DNA of 53,312 nt from contig CAMCWL010000004.1 of assembly GCA_945882655.1 (NCBI GenBank), positions 1-53,312 on the forward strand. Reading direction: 5' to 3'. Under the pieces are notes generated by a model. The model was not told the origin of the DNA and searched no databases. It saw only the letters and a program-made list of their open reading frames with translations. Position 1 is the stretch's first letter. Each line of letters begins with the position of its first letter. Origin of the DNA: Opitutus sp. GAS368 (GTDB lineage Bacteria; Verrucomicrobiota; Verrucomicrobiia; Opitutales; UBA953). The position numbers were made by a program, and so were the translations under genes. This document shows, one piece after another, positions 1 to 7,356 of this stretch.

Positions 1-680
1 AAGACTTCGGCGAGCTCCGGCGTGATGCGCTGGGGCAGGAAGACTGGGATGCGCGAGCCGATGCGGATGAACTCGACGTGCTTGATCGCGCGGAGGCGTC
101 CGAGAAGCGCATCCAGCTTGGCGTCCGAGAGCAGCAACGGGTCGCCGCCGGAGAGCAGCACGTCGCGGATCTCGGTATGCTCCTCAATATACTTCAGGCC
201 GGCTTCGAGCTCAGGGTGGAAATCATAGGCCTGGGCGTTGGAGACCAGGCGGCTGCGCGTGCAATAACGGCAGTAGGAGGCGCAGCGGTCGGTGACCAAG
301 AAGAGCACGCGATCCGGGTAGCGGTGGACGATACCAGGGACCGGCATCGTGCCCTCTTCGCCGACCGGGTCCTCGGATTCACCCGGAGCAATGTAGGATT
401 CCTCGATGCGCGGGATGACTTGCCGGCGCACCGGGCAGTTTGGGTCCTTCGGGTCGATGAGGTTGAAGAAATGCGGCGTGATCGAAAGCGAGAGCTTATG
501 GGGGGCAAAAAGGCACCCTTCCCGCTCCTCCTTGGTCAGCTCCAGCATCTCTTCCAGCTGGGCCAGCGTCGTGATGCGGTTGCGCAGCTGCCAATGCCAG
601 TCGTTCCACTCCGCGGCGGGCACGTCCTTCCATCGGCCTTGGCCAGCATGCCAGTTTTCGCGTAGGTCCTGAGGATACAT
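1..680 (-). CDS. kamA: KamA-family radical SAM lysine 2,3-aminomutase-like protein, truncated by the left edge
   Basis: Reading from an ATG at 680 gives 226 codons open to the left edge, so only the N-terminal part is present. The radical SAM cluster motif reads DRCASYCRYCTR, with Cys at about residues 133, 137 and 140 binding the [4Fe-4S] cluster. It is followed by LLSGGDPLLL, typical of KamA/EpmB proteins. The long N-terminal region rich in Trp and Arg before the SAM motif fits KamA better than EpmB. The family moves an amino group from C2 to C3 of lysine using SAM and PLP; the PLP lysine would lie beyond the edge. It is the last visible gene of a minus-strand run, 59 bp downstream of the desaturase gene. 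Substrate cannot be fixed from this fragment. Confidence 0.88.
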   Translation of the reverse strand, partial: MYPQDLRENWHAGQGRWKDVPAAEWNDWHWQLRNRITTLAQLEEMLELTKEEREGCLFAPHKLSLSITPHFFNLIDPKDPNCPVRRQVIPRIEESYIAPGESEDPVGEEGTMPVPGIVHRYPDRVLFLVTDRCASYCRYCTRSRLVSNAQAYDFHPELEAGLKYIEEHTEIRDVLLSGGDPLLLSDAKLDALLGRLRAIKHVEFIRIGSRIPVFLPQRITPELAEV

Positions 681-739
681 TGGCTAAAAGCCTACCCTAG
701 CGGTCGTGACGCCCAATGCAAACGGGGAAGCATATCGCC

Positions 740-1570
740 TTACCGCAATGGCGGCGGGCCCTTACGCCGGAACCAGCCCGCGAATGGGTGCCAGAGCTGG
801 CCGAAATAGCCCGTCGGCACCTTTTCCGGGACGCCGAAGTCACAAGGCATTCGGTCACGCGGCATGTAATAAGTACCGAAAATAATATCCCACAGCGGGA
901 GGAGACCGGCGAAATTCTTATCGATGGCCTGCGGGTCCTTCGAGTGGTGCCAGCGATGGAAGACGGGCGTCGCGATGACCGAACGCAACGGGCCGAAATC
1001 CCAATCCACGTCGGCATGCAGGAAGATCGCGTAGAAAGTCAGGAAGCCGGCGACGCCTGCCGTCACGGTCGGATCGAAGCCGAGGAAGAGCAAGGGTACG
1101 ACAGGGGCGATGTTATTGACGACCTCGTTGATGGGATGCACGCGGACAGCCGAAAACCAGTCGAGGTGCTCGGAACTATGATGTACCGCGTGGAATGGCC
1201 ACCAGGCGCCGGTGTGGAAGAGCCGGTGCAACCAGTAGCCGAGGAAATCAGCCAGCAGATAGATTTCGATCGCCTGGAGCCAAACCGGCTGGGCGGCCAC
1301 GGGGCCAAAGCCGCGGTACTGCTGAGCCTTCAGTTCTTCCGCCGTCGTGACTCCGGCCACGACGAGTACGATGAGAGGCGCGATTAGCAGGAAACGAGAG
1401 GCCTGTTTGAAGAGCTCAATGGTAAAGAAATACGCCGCGTCGGTCAGCATGCCGGGGCGGAAGAATCCCGGACGTCGACGCGCCCCCATGACCCGCTCAA
1501 TGAAATAGAAGATGAGACCCAGTAATAGCAGGCCCAGCAGGGTCTTGACCGTGTGAGCCTGGATTACCAT
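740..1570 (-). CDS. Sterol desaturase / fatty acid hydroxylase family membrane protein
   Basis: 276 aa. Three histidine clusters of the membrane di-iron hydroxylase family are visible: HRLFH (about 115-119), HAVHHS (about 127-132) and HRWHHS (about 205-210). Hydrophobic segments near residues 8-25, 58-75, 100-113 and 155-185 fit an integral membrane enzyme. Family members use O2 at a histidine-bound di-iron site to hydroxylate or desaturate lipids; the substrate is not readable here. The gene starts 9 bp after the stop of the DUF1080 gene and is probably co-transcribed with it and with the KamA-like gene. No Shine-Dalgarno motif is obvious. Confidence 0.87.
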   Translation of the reverse strand: MVIQAHTVKTLLGLLLLGLIFYFIERVMGARRRPGFFRPGMLTDAAYFFTIELFKQASRFLLIAPLIVLVVAGVTTAEELKAQQYRGFGPVAAQPVWLQAIEIYLLADFLGYWLHRLFHTGAWWPFHAVHHSSEHLDWFSAVRVHPINEVVNNIAPVVPLLFLGFDPTVTAGVAGFLTFYAIFLHADVDWDFGPLRSVIATPVFHRWHHSKDPQAIDKNFAGLLPLWDIIFGTYYMPRDRMPCDFGVPEKVPTGYFGQLWHPFAGWFRRKGPPPLR

Positions 1571-1579
1571 CGGGACGGC

Positions 1580-2377
1580 TTACTTCTTCTCGACGACCCA
1601 CATATTGCGGAACTCGACGGCGTCGCCGTGCCACTGCAGGCCGAGCGGGAGCTTGTCCGCATGCTTCACGTAAGGGGGATTCTTCTTATGGCTGCTCGGG
1701 CCAATGTATTCGATGCCGTCCTGCACCTTGACGCCGTTCATGACGACAGTGATGCGGGTCTTGCTGGCGACGGAGCCGTCGGCGTTGAAGCGCGGCGCGG
1801 TGAATTCGATGTCGTAGCTGTTCCAGCTGCGGGAAGGCAGGCAGGCGTTGAAGGCGGGCGGCTGCTGGCCGTAGATCGCAGCGGTCATGCCGTCGGCGTA
1901 AGTCTCGGTCTTGGAGCAATCGAGGACCTGGAGCTCGTAGGTCTTCATGAAGAAGATTCCGCTGTTCGAGTTACCCTGGCTCTTTTTCTTGGGGTCGGTG
2001 TCGTAACCAGCGGCGGAGCGCCATTCGACGTGCAAGGTGACGTCGCCAAAGGTGCGCTTGGTGCGGATGCCGTTAGTGCGGGCGATCATCACGCCGTCCT
2101 TGATCTCCCAGGTGACTGGAACCTTGAGCTTCGCGTTCGGGACGGCATCAGCCACCCACTCGTCAGCCGAGTCGGCACCGCCGACGAGCACGATGGCTCC
2201 AGCGGGGGCGGCGGCCTCGTTGCACTTGAGCTTGGAAGCTTCGGCGCGGGGCGGCTGCGGGCGCGCGGAGTCATGCACGCGCCACTGGGTACCAGGGATG
2301 AAAGGAGTGTCGGTGTAGCCTTCGGCGGCGATGAGGCCGGCAGCGGCAAGAAGAGACAGGAAGGAAGCGAGGCGCAT
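1580..2377 (-). CDS. Secreted DUF1080 (3-keto-disaccharide hydrolase-like) protein
   Basis: 265 aa from the ATG at 2377, chosen because it begins directly with a signal peptide (MRLASFLSLLAAAGLIAA). An upstream ATG at 2419 would add 14 residues before it. The body has DUF1080 features: WEIKDGVMIAR, DVTLHVEWR, GNSNSGIFFM, YELQVLD, and a closing stretch in which LQWHGDAVEFRNMWV gives the typical end of this concanavalin-like fold. DUF1080 proteins are abundant in Planctomycetes and Verrucomicrobia and some act on 3-keto sugars. It is the first gene of the minus-strand run with the desaturase and KamA-like genes. A functional link to them is not evident. Confidence 0.85.
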   Translation of the reverse strand: MRLASFLSLLAAAGLIAAEGYTDTPFIPGTQWRVHDSARPQPPRAEASKLKCNEAAAPAGAIVLVGGADSADEWVADAVPNAKLKVPVTWEIKDGVMIARTNGIRTKRTFGDVTLHVEWRSAAGYDTDPKKKSQGNSNSGIFFMKTYELQVLDCSKTETYADGMTAAIYGQQPPAFNACLPSRSWNSYDIEFTAPRFNADGSVASKTRITVVMNGVKVQDGIEYIGPSSHKKNPPYVKHADKLPLGLQWHGDAVEFRNMWVVEKK

Positions 2378-2437
2378 GGGAGGTAGGGGTGGAGACAGGC
2401 TGGCGGACCCTTGGTTCAACGGAAAGGGGAAACCTAC

Positions 2438-2620
2438 TCAAGGGGTAGGGATAGGGGTGGGGGTAGGGGCAGTCGATCCAGCCACCCGCCACCTGCCACC
2501 CGAAAAGACTAACCCCACCCCTACCCCTACCCCTATTTGTGGGTATTTTCCCTAATTCTAGCCCTGTCCCTAGCCCTAGCCCTGTCCCTGCATCGGCCCA
2601 ATTCCATTGCCCTACCCTAC
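2438..2620. repeat. Opposed G-rich and C-rich tandem micro-repeats between DUF1080 gene and accA
   Basis: The top strand first carries G-runs (about 2438-2471: repeats of GGGGTAGGGAT and GGGGGTAGGGG type), then from about 2510 C-runs (CCCCTACCCCTA, then CCCTGTCCCTAGCCCTAG). The two halves are roughly complementary, so the DNA could form a long imperfect hairpin, and each strand carries several runs of three or more G. It separates divergent genes and ends about 40 bp before accA. Confidence 0.8.
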
Positions 2621-2642
2621 CCAATTCTCCAACTTACGGCCC

Positions 2643-3611
2643 ATGTCCGCGCCCAAGGCCCGCTTCACCCTCGAATTCGAAAAGCCCCTCCGGGAGCTCG
2701 AGGACAAGATCAACTCCCTCCGGGCCTCCTCCGAGTCCGCCGGGATGGACGTCGCCAAAGAGGTCAAGTCCCTCGAGGTCAAGATGGAGCAAACCCGCCG
2801 CGAGGTCTACGGCAACCTGAACCCCTGGCAGCGCGTCCAGCTGGCCCGCCACCCTCGCCGCCCCTACTCCCTGGACTACATCGGTATGCTGTTCGACGAC
2901 TTCCAGGAGCTGCATGGCGACCGTCTCTACATGGACGACGAGTCCATCGTCGGCGGTACCGCTTTCTTCGAAGGACGTCCGGTCATGGTCCTCGGCCAGC
3001 AGAAGGGCCGCGACACGAAGGAGAACCTCCGCCGTAATTTCGGCTGCCCGAATCCCGAAGGTTACCGCAAGGCCCTTCGTCTGATGAAGATGGCCCACAC
3101 CTTCGGCCTGCCGATCATCACCCTCGTCGACACCCCCGGCGCCTTCCCTGGCATTGGTTCCGAAGAACGCCACGTCGCCGAAGCCATCGCGGTCAATCTC
3201 CGTGAGATGAGCCAGTTCGGCGTGCCGATCATCACCTTCGTCATCGGCGAAGGCGGTTCCGGCGGCGCCCTCGGCATCGCGGTCTCGAACAAGGTCTACA
3301 TCCTCGAGAACGCCTACTACTCCGTCATCTCGCCCGAAGGTTGTGCGGCCATCCTCTTCAAGGATCGCGCCCATGCCCCGAAGGCCGCTGAAGCCCTGCG
3401 CCTCGACGCCCCCAATCTACTCAAGCTCGGCGTCGTTGACGGCGTCGTCAAGGAACCGCTCGGCGGCGCCCAGGAAGATCCGGCTGCCACCGGCTCCGCC
3501 ATCCGCAAGACCCTGCGCGACTCACTTGCCGATCTCTCGAAGGCCTCGCCCGAAAAACTCATTGCGATGCGATACGCGAAGTTCCGCGCGATGGGCGTCT
3601 TCTCGGAGTAA
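2643..3611 (+). CDS. accA: Acetyl-CoA carboxylase carboxyltransferase subunit alpha
   Basis: 322 aa from the ATG at 2643, close to the usual length of about 320. An upstream in-frame ATG at 2607 lies in repeat-rich DNA and adds only unrelated residues. The start MSAPKARFTLEFEKPL and the coiled N-terminal segment are typical, followed by NPWQRVQLARHPRRP, DDESIVGG and the crotonase-like core with GYRKALRLM, DTPGAFPGIGSEER and EGGSGGALGIAVSN. AccA pairs with AccD to transfer CO2 from biotin to acetyl-CoA, giving malonyl-CoA. It stands alone as a transcription unit, with an unusual repeat region upstream and a strong palindromic terminator downstream. Confidence 0.97.
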   Translation: MSAPKARFTLEFEKPLRELEDKINSLRASSESAGMDVAKEVKSLEVKMEQTRREVYGNLNPWQRVQLARHPRRPYSLDYIGMLFDDFQELHGDRLYMDDESIVGGTAFFEGRPVMVLGQQKGRDTKENLRRNFGCPNPEGYRKALRLMKMAHTFGLPIITLVDTPGAFPGIGSEERHVAEAIAVNLREMSQFGVPIITFVIGEGGSGGALGIAVSNKVYILENAYYSVISPEGCAAILFKDRAHAPKAAEALRLDAPNLLKLGVVDGVVKEPLGGAQEDPAATGSAIRKTLRDSLADLSKASPEKLIAMRYAKFRAMGVFSE

Positions 3612-3625
3612 GTTCTCCAGCCAGA

Positions 3626-3667
3626 CCAAAGAAAAGGGGCGCCGAACGGCGCCCCTTTTCTTTGGTT
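3626..3667. terminator. Bidirectional terminator between accA and the prepilin operon
   Basis: Perfect 19-bp inverted repeat (3626-3644 and 3649-3667) around a GAAC loop. The GGGGCGCC/GGCGCCCC core is flanked by AAAAG on one side and CTTTT on the other. It is T-rich on both strands and lies between convergent genes, so it can stop transcription from both sides. Confidence 0.92.
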
Positions 3668-3681
3668 CATTCACGGACCTC

Positions 3682-4968
3682 TCAACCGCCGTTGGCAAGC
3701 ACCCGAACATAGCGGGTGAAGTTACGTCCATGCTGGAAGACGATGCGACGGAAGGCCGCAGTATCGGCCAAGGTCGACTGATTATTCAACTGCTGGAGGC
3801 CGCGCAGCTCCTTCGAGCCTTCGGGCGTCAGGATGGTGATCGAGATTTCCACGCCGCGGATCGTATAAGGCATGTAAGGCAAGGGAGCGGCGTTGACCGT
3901 GGGGCCGGGGTTAAGGATGTCCGGATACATGCGGTTCGAGAAGACTCGCAGGCGACCGAAGTAGTAATCCTTGGGATGAATCTCGCCCGCAGTGGGCATC
4001 GCCACCGCTGCCGGGAGACCAGTCGGAGCGTAGCGCAGGCCGGCGGCCGGAGTCGTGCTGGCGGCGGTAGCAGACTTGAAGACGACGCCATAGCCGCCAA
4101 TCGCCGCATTGGCGTTGTACTTCTGCGTCTCGCCCAAGGTCGCCGGAATCACCGGACGAAGGGCCGAATCGACGCGTGCCAGGGGATCACGAAGCGCCGG
4201 GGCGGTCGAGGCAGAAGGAAGCGAAGAACTGCACCAGAGCACCATGTTCATCGCCACGACATTCGAACCGATGAAGTTCTGCTCGTCCAAGGTCCAGCAA
4301 TTGGGCGTGCTATCGATCAGCGTCTTGCTCTTAGGACCAGAGGCACCGGTGAGCGGGGCAAATTCGGAGATAGTGCGGCTCGCGGACCAATAATCCCAAG
4401 GGGTCTTCATCGTCGATGCGATGGGCCCGTCGAGAATGATCGGCAAGGCCTCCTTGAAGGTATTCTCGGAGTCGACGACCGTACGGTAGACGCCGTAGAT
4501 CTGCTGGATTTTCTCGCCCGGCATATCGAACGGCGAGCGGTGTCCGATACGGTAAGCCACCGCACAAACATCGCCGCGCACTTGGCGACGCGAAGTCGCG
4601 TCGGCATTCCAGCGCGGGCGGTCCAACGGGGCCGCAAAGAGCATGATGATGGGCTGGTCTACCTTATGGATATTGCCCACGGCCGCCGGCGCCGAGGCCG
4701 GAGCGCCCGCTCCGCCAGGAATGATGACTTCCATCCAGCATCGTCCATCGGAGCGAAGCGAGGCGGTGGAGAAGTCGTTCTCCATGGCATCAAGGACGCC
4801 ACGGGCTTCCGACTGGCTGGACAGATCGGCGACCGCACGGTCGTAGACGCGCAGCGTGTCGGAAGCGATGGAGACCACCGTCAGTACGATGACCACCATG
4901 ATAACGGTGGAGAGCAGGACCTCAAGGAGCGTGAAGCCGGCGCGGAGCTTGCGGGAGAGGGTGTTCAT
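3682..4968 (-). CDS. Prepilin-type protein, Verru_Chthon cassette C-like (GspJ-like)
   Basis: 428 aa. A class III prepilin signal is clear: a short basic leader, then GFTLLEVLLS with Glu at +5 of the predicted mature protein, followed by a hydrophobic helix. Downstream is SQSEARGVLDAMENDF, typical of the amphipathic N-terminal helix in minor pseudopilins. The large globular C-terminal part is much longer than in classical GspJ (about 200 aa) and matches my recollection of the verrucomicrobial 'Verru_Chthon cassette protein C' families. It is the last of four prepilin-type genes and overlaps the previous one by ATGA. Role: minor pseudopilin or pilus-tip-type protein, by inference. Confidence 0.8.
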   Translation of the reverse strand: MNTLSRKLRAGFTLLEVLLSTVIMVVIVLTVVSIASDTLRVYDRAVADLSSQSEARGVLDAMENDFSTASLRSDGRCWMEVIIPGGAGAPASAPAAVGNIHKVDQPIIMLFAAPLDRPRWNADATSRRQVRGDVCAVAYRIGHRSPFDMPGEKIQQIYGVYRTVVDSENTFKEALPIILDGPIASTMKTPWDYWSASRTISEFAPLTGASGPKSKTLIDSTPNCWTLDEQNFIGSNVVAMNMVLWCSSSLPSASTAPALRDPLARVDSALRPVIPATLGETQKYNANAAIGGYGVVFKSATAASTTPAAGLRYAPTGLPAAVAMPTAGEIHPKDYYFGRLRVFSNRMYPDILNPGPTVNAAPLPYMPYTIRGVEISITILTPEGSKELRGLQQLNNQSTLADTAAFRRIVFQHGRNFTRYVRVLANGG

Positions 4969-5756
4969 CGGCTGATGACGATATTCTGGACGAGGATGGG
5001 GGCGCTACCGGGGTTTTTGAAGATATTGAAATCCGTGTAGTCGTGGGGGAAGAACTCCGCCACGACAGGCAGGTAGGCCAGGGCGTAATCCGAAGGCTCG
5101 AGCGGCAGGTCGGTCGTGCCGGGGACGTACTTGATCGTGGGATCGGGTTCGCCGTTGGCATTGATTTGGACGCGCTGACCATTGAGCAGCTTCGAGAGCG
5201 TCAAGCGCACGCGCATCGGGGTGCCGATGACGTTACGCGCCGAAGCGCCCATCGCCGTGAAGTTCTTGCCGTTACCGTCCGCTGAGGCCACCTCCATGAT
5301 CGATGGATTGGAGGAGAGTGCGTACACCGCACCGTTGAAGTCGACGGTCGCCGTCACAATCTTGCGCTCGTAGACGTAGAGCCAGACGGCCGCATCGGTG
5401 TTCTTCGCGCCGCGGAGGAGACGATAGGCGAGGTCGAAATTCGAGGCTGGCTGGGCAATCGGAGAGGGATCGAGCGCCGGGATACCCACCTGTAGGTAAG
5501 TTGAATTGGCCACCATTGAAGTAGTGTCGCCAGGCTGATGATAGATAATCGAACGAGGATTATCCAAGGCGGCCACCAAACGGGTGACGCCCGAAAGCGC
5601 CCGGTTGGTCTGCATGATGTCGTCGACCTGCTGGAAAGTGGAACCAAGAATGCCGACGAGTGATAAGATCGCGACGCCGACGATGCCAATCGCGAGCGTG
5701 ACCTCGACGAGGGAGAAACCCCGGCGGGCGGACGTTGAGCTGGGAGGGGGAATCAT
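4965..5756 (-). CDS. Prepilin-type protein, Verru_Chthon cassette B-like
   Basis: 263 aa from the ATG at 5756 (MIPPPSSTSARRGFSLVEVTL), which places a short basic leader before the prepilin cleavage motif RRG/FSLVEV. An upstream ATG at 5795 would overlap the preceding gene and over-lengthen the leader. The motif is followed by about 20 hydrophobic residues and GSTFQQVDDIMQTNRALSG, resembling the helix of minor pseudopilins of the GspI/PilV kind. The rest has no catalytic motif I recognise. It sits third in the prepilin operon, 10 bp after the previous stop and overlapping the next start by 4 bp. Confidence 0.78.
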   Translation of the reverse strand: MIPPPSSTSARRGFSLVEVTLAIGIVGVAILSLVGILGSTFQQVDDIMQTNRALSGVTRLVAALDNPRSIIYHQPGDTTSMVANSTYLQVGIPALDPSPIAQPASNFDLAYRLLRGAKNTDAAVWLYVYERKIVTATVDFNGAVYALSSNPSIMEVASADGNGKNFTAMGASARNVIGTPMRVRLTLSKLLNGQRVQINANGEPDPTIKYVPGTTDLPLEPSDYALAYLPVVAEFFPHDYTDFNIFKNPGSAPILVQNIVISR

Positions 5757-5766
5757 CTGAGGGAAA

Positions 5767-6600
5767 TTACTTGGCGGTATCCATCTCGCCGGCATCGAGC
5801 GTCATCGAGATGTCGCCGTTCGGGCGGAGGGAGATCGCCGCAAACTGGGTCTCACTGGAGACGTCGATCGCGGCCTTACCCGCTCCGGTGTTGCGGGCAG
5901 TGGCGAGGGCGAGCACCAGCAAGGTGCGGCCGAGGTGGTTGGAAGCACCCGTTCCCTGCAGCTCGACATAATACCATGTCTTCGGGTTGAAGTCGGCGCC
6001 GATGGCGTCCAAGGACGTCGGCTGGGTCACCGGCGCGTACTTCATCGTCGGCGGACTGGAAGTCGGCGAATCCAGCGGGGCCTTGTTGGCAATATTATCC
6101 GCGACCTGGCCGATGACGCTACGCCGGGTACCGGCGGCGACGGAAAGACTCATGGTCGTGGCGGTGTCCGTGGCCGGCGGAACGAAGACGACCCCCTTGG
6201 GCAGGAGCTGAGGGGGCTCGGGAGAGAACCACTCGTAAGGAGTGACCGTGGTGTCGGTGATCGCGGCAGGGTCGCGGCCGCCCAGTTTCGCGGCGCTGAC
6301 GCCCCCGACGACCAGCACCACCTGGCGCAGATGGTTTAACTCGTCATCGGGATCGTTGAGAATGAGGAGGCGGTAGCGGGTGGCGTAACTGACGCCGCCC
6401 ACACCAGGCCCACGGTTCATCAATGCCATCGCCCGAAGCGTACGCAGCGAGGAGCCGACCACGCGCTGCCCCGCGGCCAAGCCGCCGCCGTCGCCAGGCG
6501 AGAGGCCAAGGAACAAAGAGGAGATAAGCAGGATGATCGTAATGACCACCAGCAGCTCGACCAACGTGAAGCCCTTGCGAGCTAAAGAGCGGACGGTCAT
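5767..6600 (-). CDS. Prepilin-type protein, Verru_Chthon cassette D-like (GspH-like)
   Basis: 277 aa. Prepilin N-terminus KGFTLVELLVVITIILLIS with Glu +5. The helix is followed by AAGQRVVGSSLRTLRAMALM, as in GspH/FimT-type minor pseudopilins, then a beta-rich C-terminal region. Position and content resemble the verrucomicrobial cassette D type, but this assignment is from memory. The start codon overlaps the stop of the upstream gene by one base (TAATG), indicating translational coupling. Confidence 0.78.
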   Translation of the reverse strand: MTVRSLARKGFTLVELLVVITIILLISSLFLGLSPGDGGGLAAGQRVVGSSLRTLRAMALMNRGPGVGGVSYATRYRLLILNDPDDELNHLRQVVLVVGGVSAAKLGGRDPAAITDTTVTPYEWFSPEPPQLLPKGVVFVPPATDTATTMSLSVAAGTRRSVIGQVADNIANKAPLDSPTSSPPTMKYAPVTQPTSLDAIGADFNPKTWYYVELQGTGASNHLGRTLLVLALATARNTGAGKAAIDVSSETQFAAISLRPNGDISMTLDAGEMDTAK

Positions 6601-7262
6601 TATTGGATGGCGAGCACCTGCGCGTAGTCACTGGGGTCTACGCTGGTCTCGAGATTGGAGAAATCGCCAAGGAGATCGGTGGTGTAGATAATCACCCGGG
6701 CTGGGATACCGCTGGTGCCCGTTATGGAACGAATGTCTTCCGGCATGGAAGGTGCCCCCAAGGGGACGACGATATTACGGATGTTCGTGTTATTATCGGT
6801 ATCGAAGATAACGCGAATGTTGTAGTTGCCGAAGCGATCCACCAGTCGGCTGGTGTTGCTCAGGTTCTCGGGATCATCGAAGTCGTCCTTACCGAAGGAA
6901 CAGAACTCCTCGCCGTTACGATTCAGCAGTTTGCGGTCGGCAACGGCAAGGGCCGTGCCGGTCGGCTGACGCCCTGAGAGCGCCTTCACGAATTTGAGGT
7001 TAGTCGCAGGATCTTCGAGCAGGTGCACGCTGTCCTTCGTCGAGTCGTAGGCGGCACCGATATTGGGATAGAAACCGTAAATCTGGCGGTAGCGATTGAT
7101 GCCGCCAGCCCACTGCGAAAAGGCGGTTGTCGCCGAGGACTGCTTGGCCTTCTTCCGGACCCCCTGGATGGCGGGGAATAAGGCGGCCGACATGATGCCA
7201 ATAATGGCGATCACGGTCAGGAGTTCGATCAGGGTAAAACCGGCACGACGACGAGGAGTCAT
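6600..7262 (-). CDS. Type II secretion / type IV pilin-like major pseudopilin (GspG-like)
   Basis: 220 aa, first gene of the prepilin operon. The start MTPRRRAGFTLIELLTVIAI gives a short basic leader, cleavage before Phe and Glu +5. The helix ends in ALFPAIQGVRKKAKQSSA, and a GspG-like segment INRYRQIYGFYPNIG follows. In GspG-like proteins this region forms the alpha-beta loop of the fibre subunit. No GspD, GspE or GspF gene is nearby, so the assembly machinery must be elsewhere. A plausible promoter lies about 30 bp upstream. Confidence 0.82.
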   Translation of the reverse strand: MTPRRRAGFTLIELLTVIAIIGIMSAALFPAIQGVRKKAKQSSATTAFSQWAGGINRYRQIYGFYPNIGAAYDSTKDSVHLLEDPATNLKFVKALSGRQPTGTALAVADRKLLNRNGEEFCSFGKDDFDDPENLSNTSRLVDRFGNYNIRVIFDTDNNTNIRNIVVPLGAPSMPEDIRSITGTSGIPARVIIYTTDLLGDFSNLETSVDPSDYAQVLAIQ

Positions 7263-7292
7263 GGAAAATCGGGGTAGGATTGGGGAGTAACC

Positions 7293-7320
7293 ATTGTATG
7301 CGTTACGATACCCTGTTGAA
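7293..7320 (-). promoter_or_regulatory. Candidate sigma-70-type promoter of the prepilin operon
   Basis: On the minus strand TTCAAC (7315-7320) and TACAAT (7293-7298) are separated by 16 bp, and TACAAT lies 30 bp upstream of the ATG at 7262. This is the only convincing -10-like box in the 94-bp gap. It is a pattern match only. Confidence 0.4.
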
Positions 7321-7356
7321 CAGTCAAAAACCGCCCTCTTTCGCCACCCAGCCCCC

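Noticed and set aside
3343-5040. 565-codon plus-strand open frame over accA end and the prepilin genes
   Set aside because: It is antisense to the clear prepilin gene at 3682-4968, runs through the terminator and has no family-like sequence.
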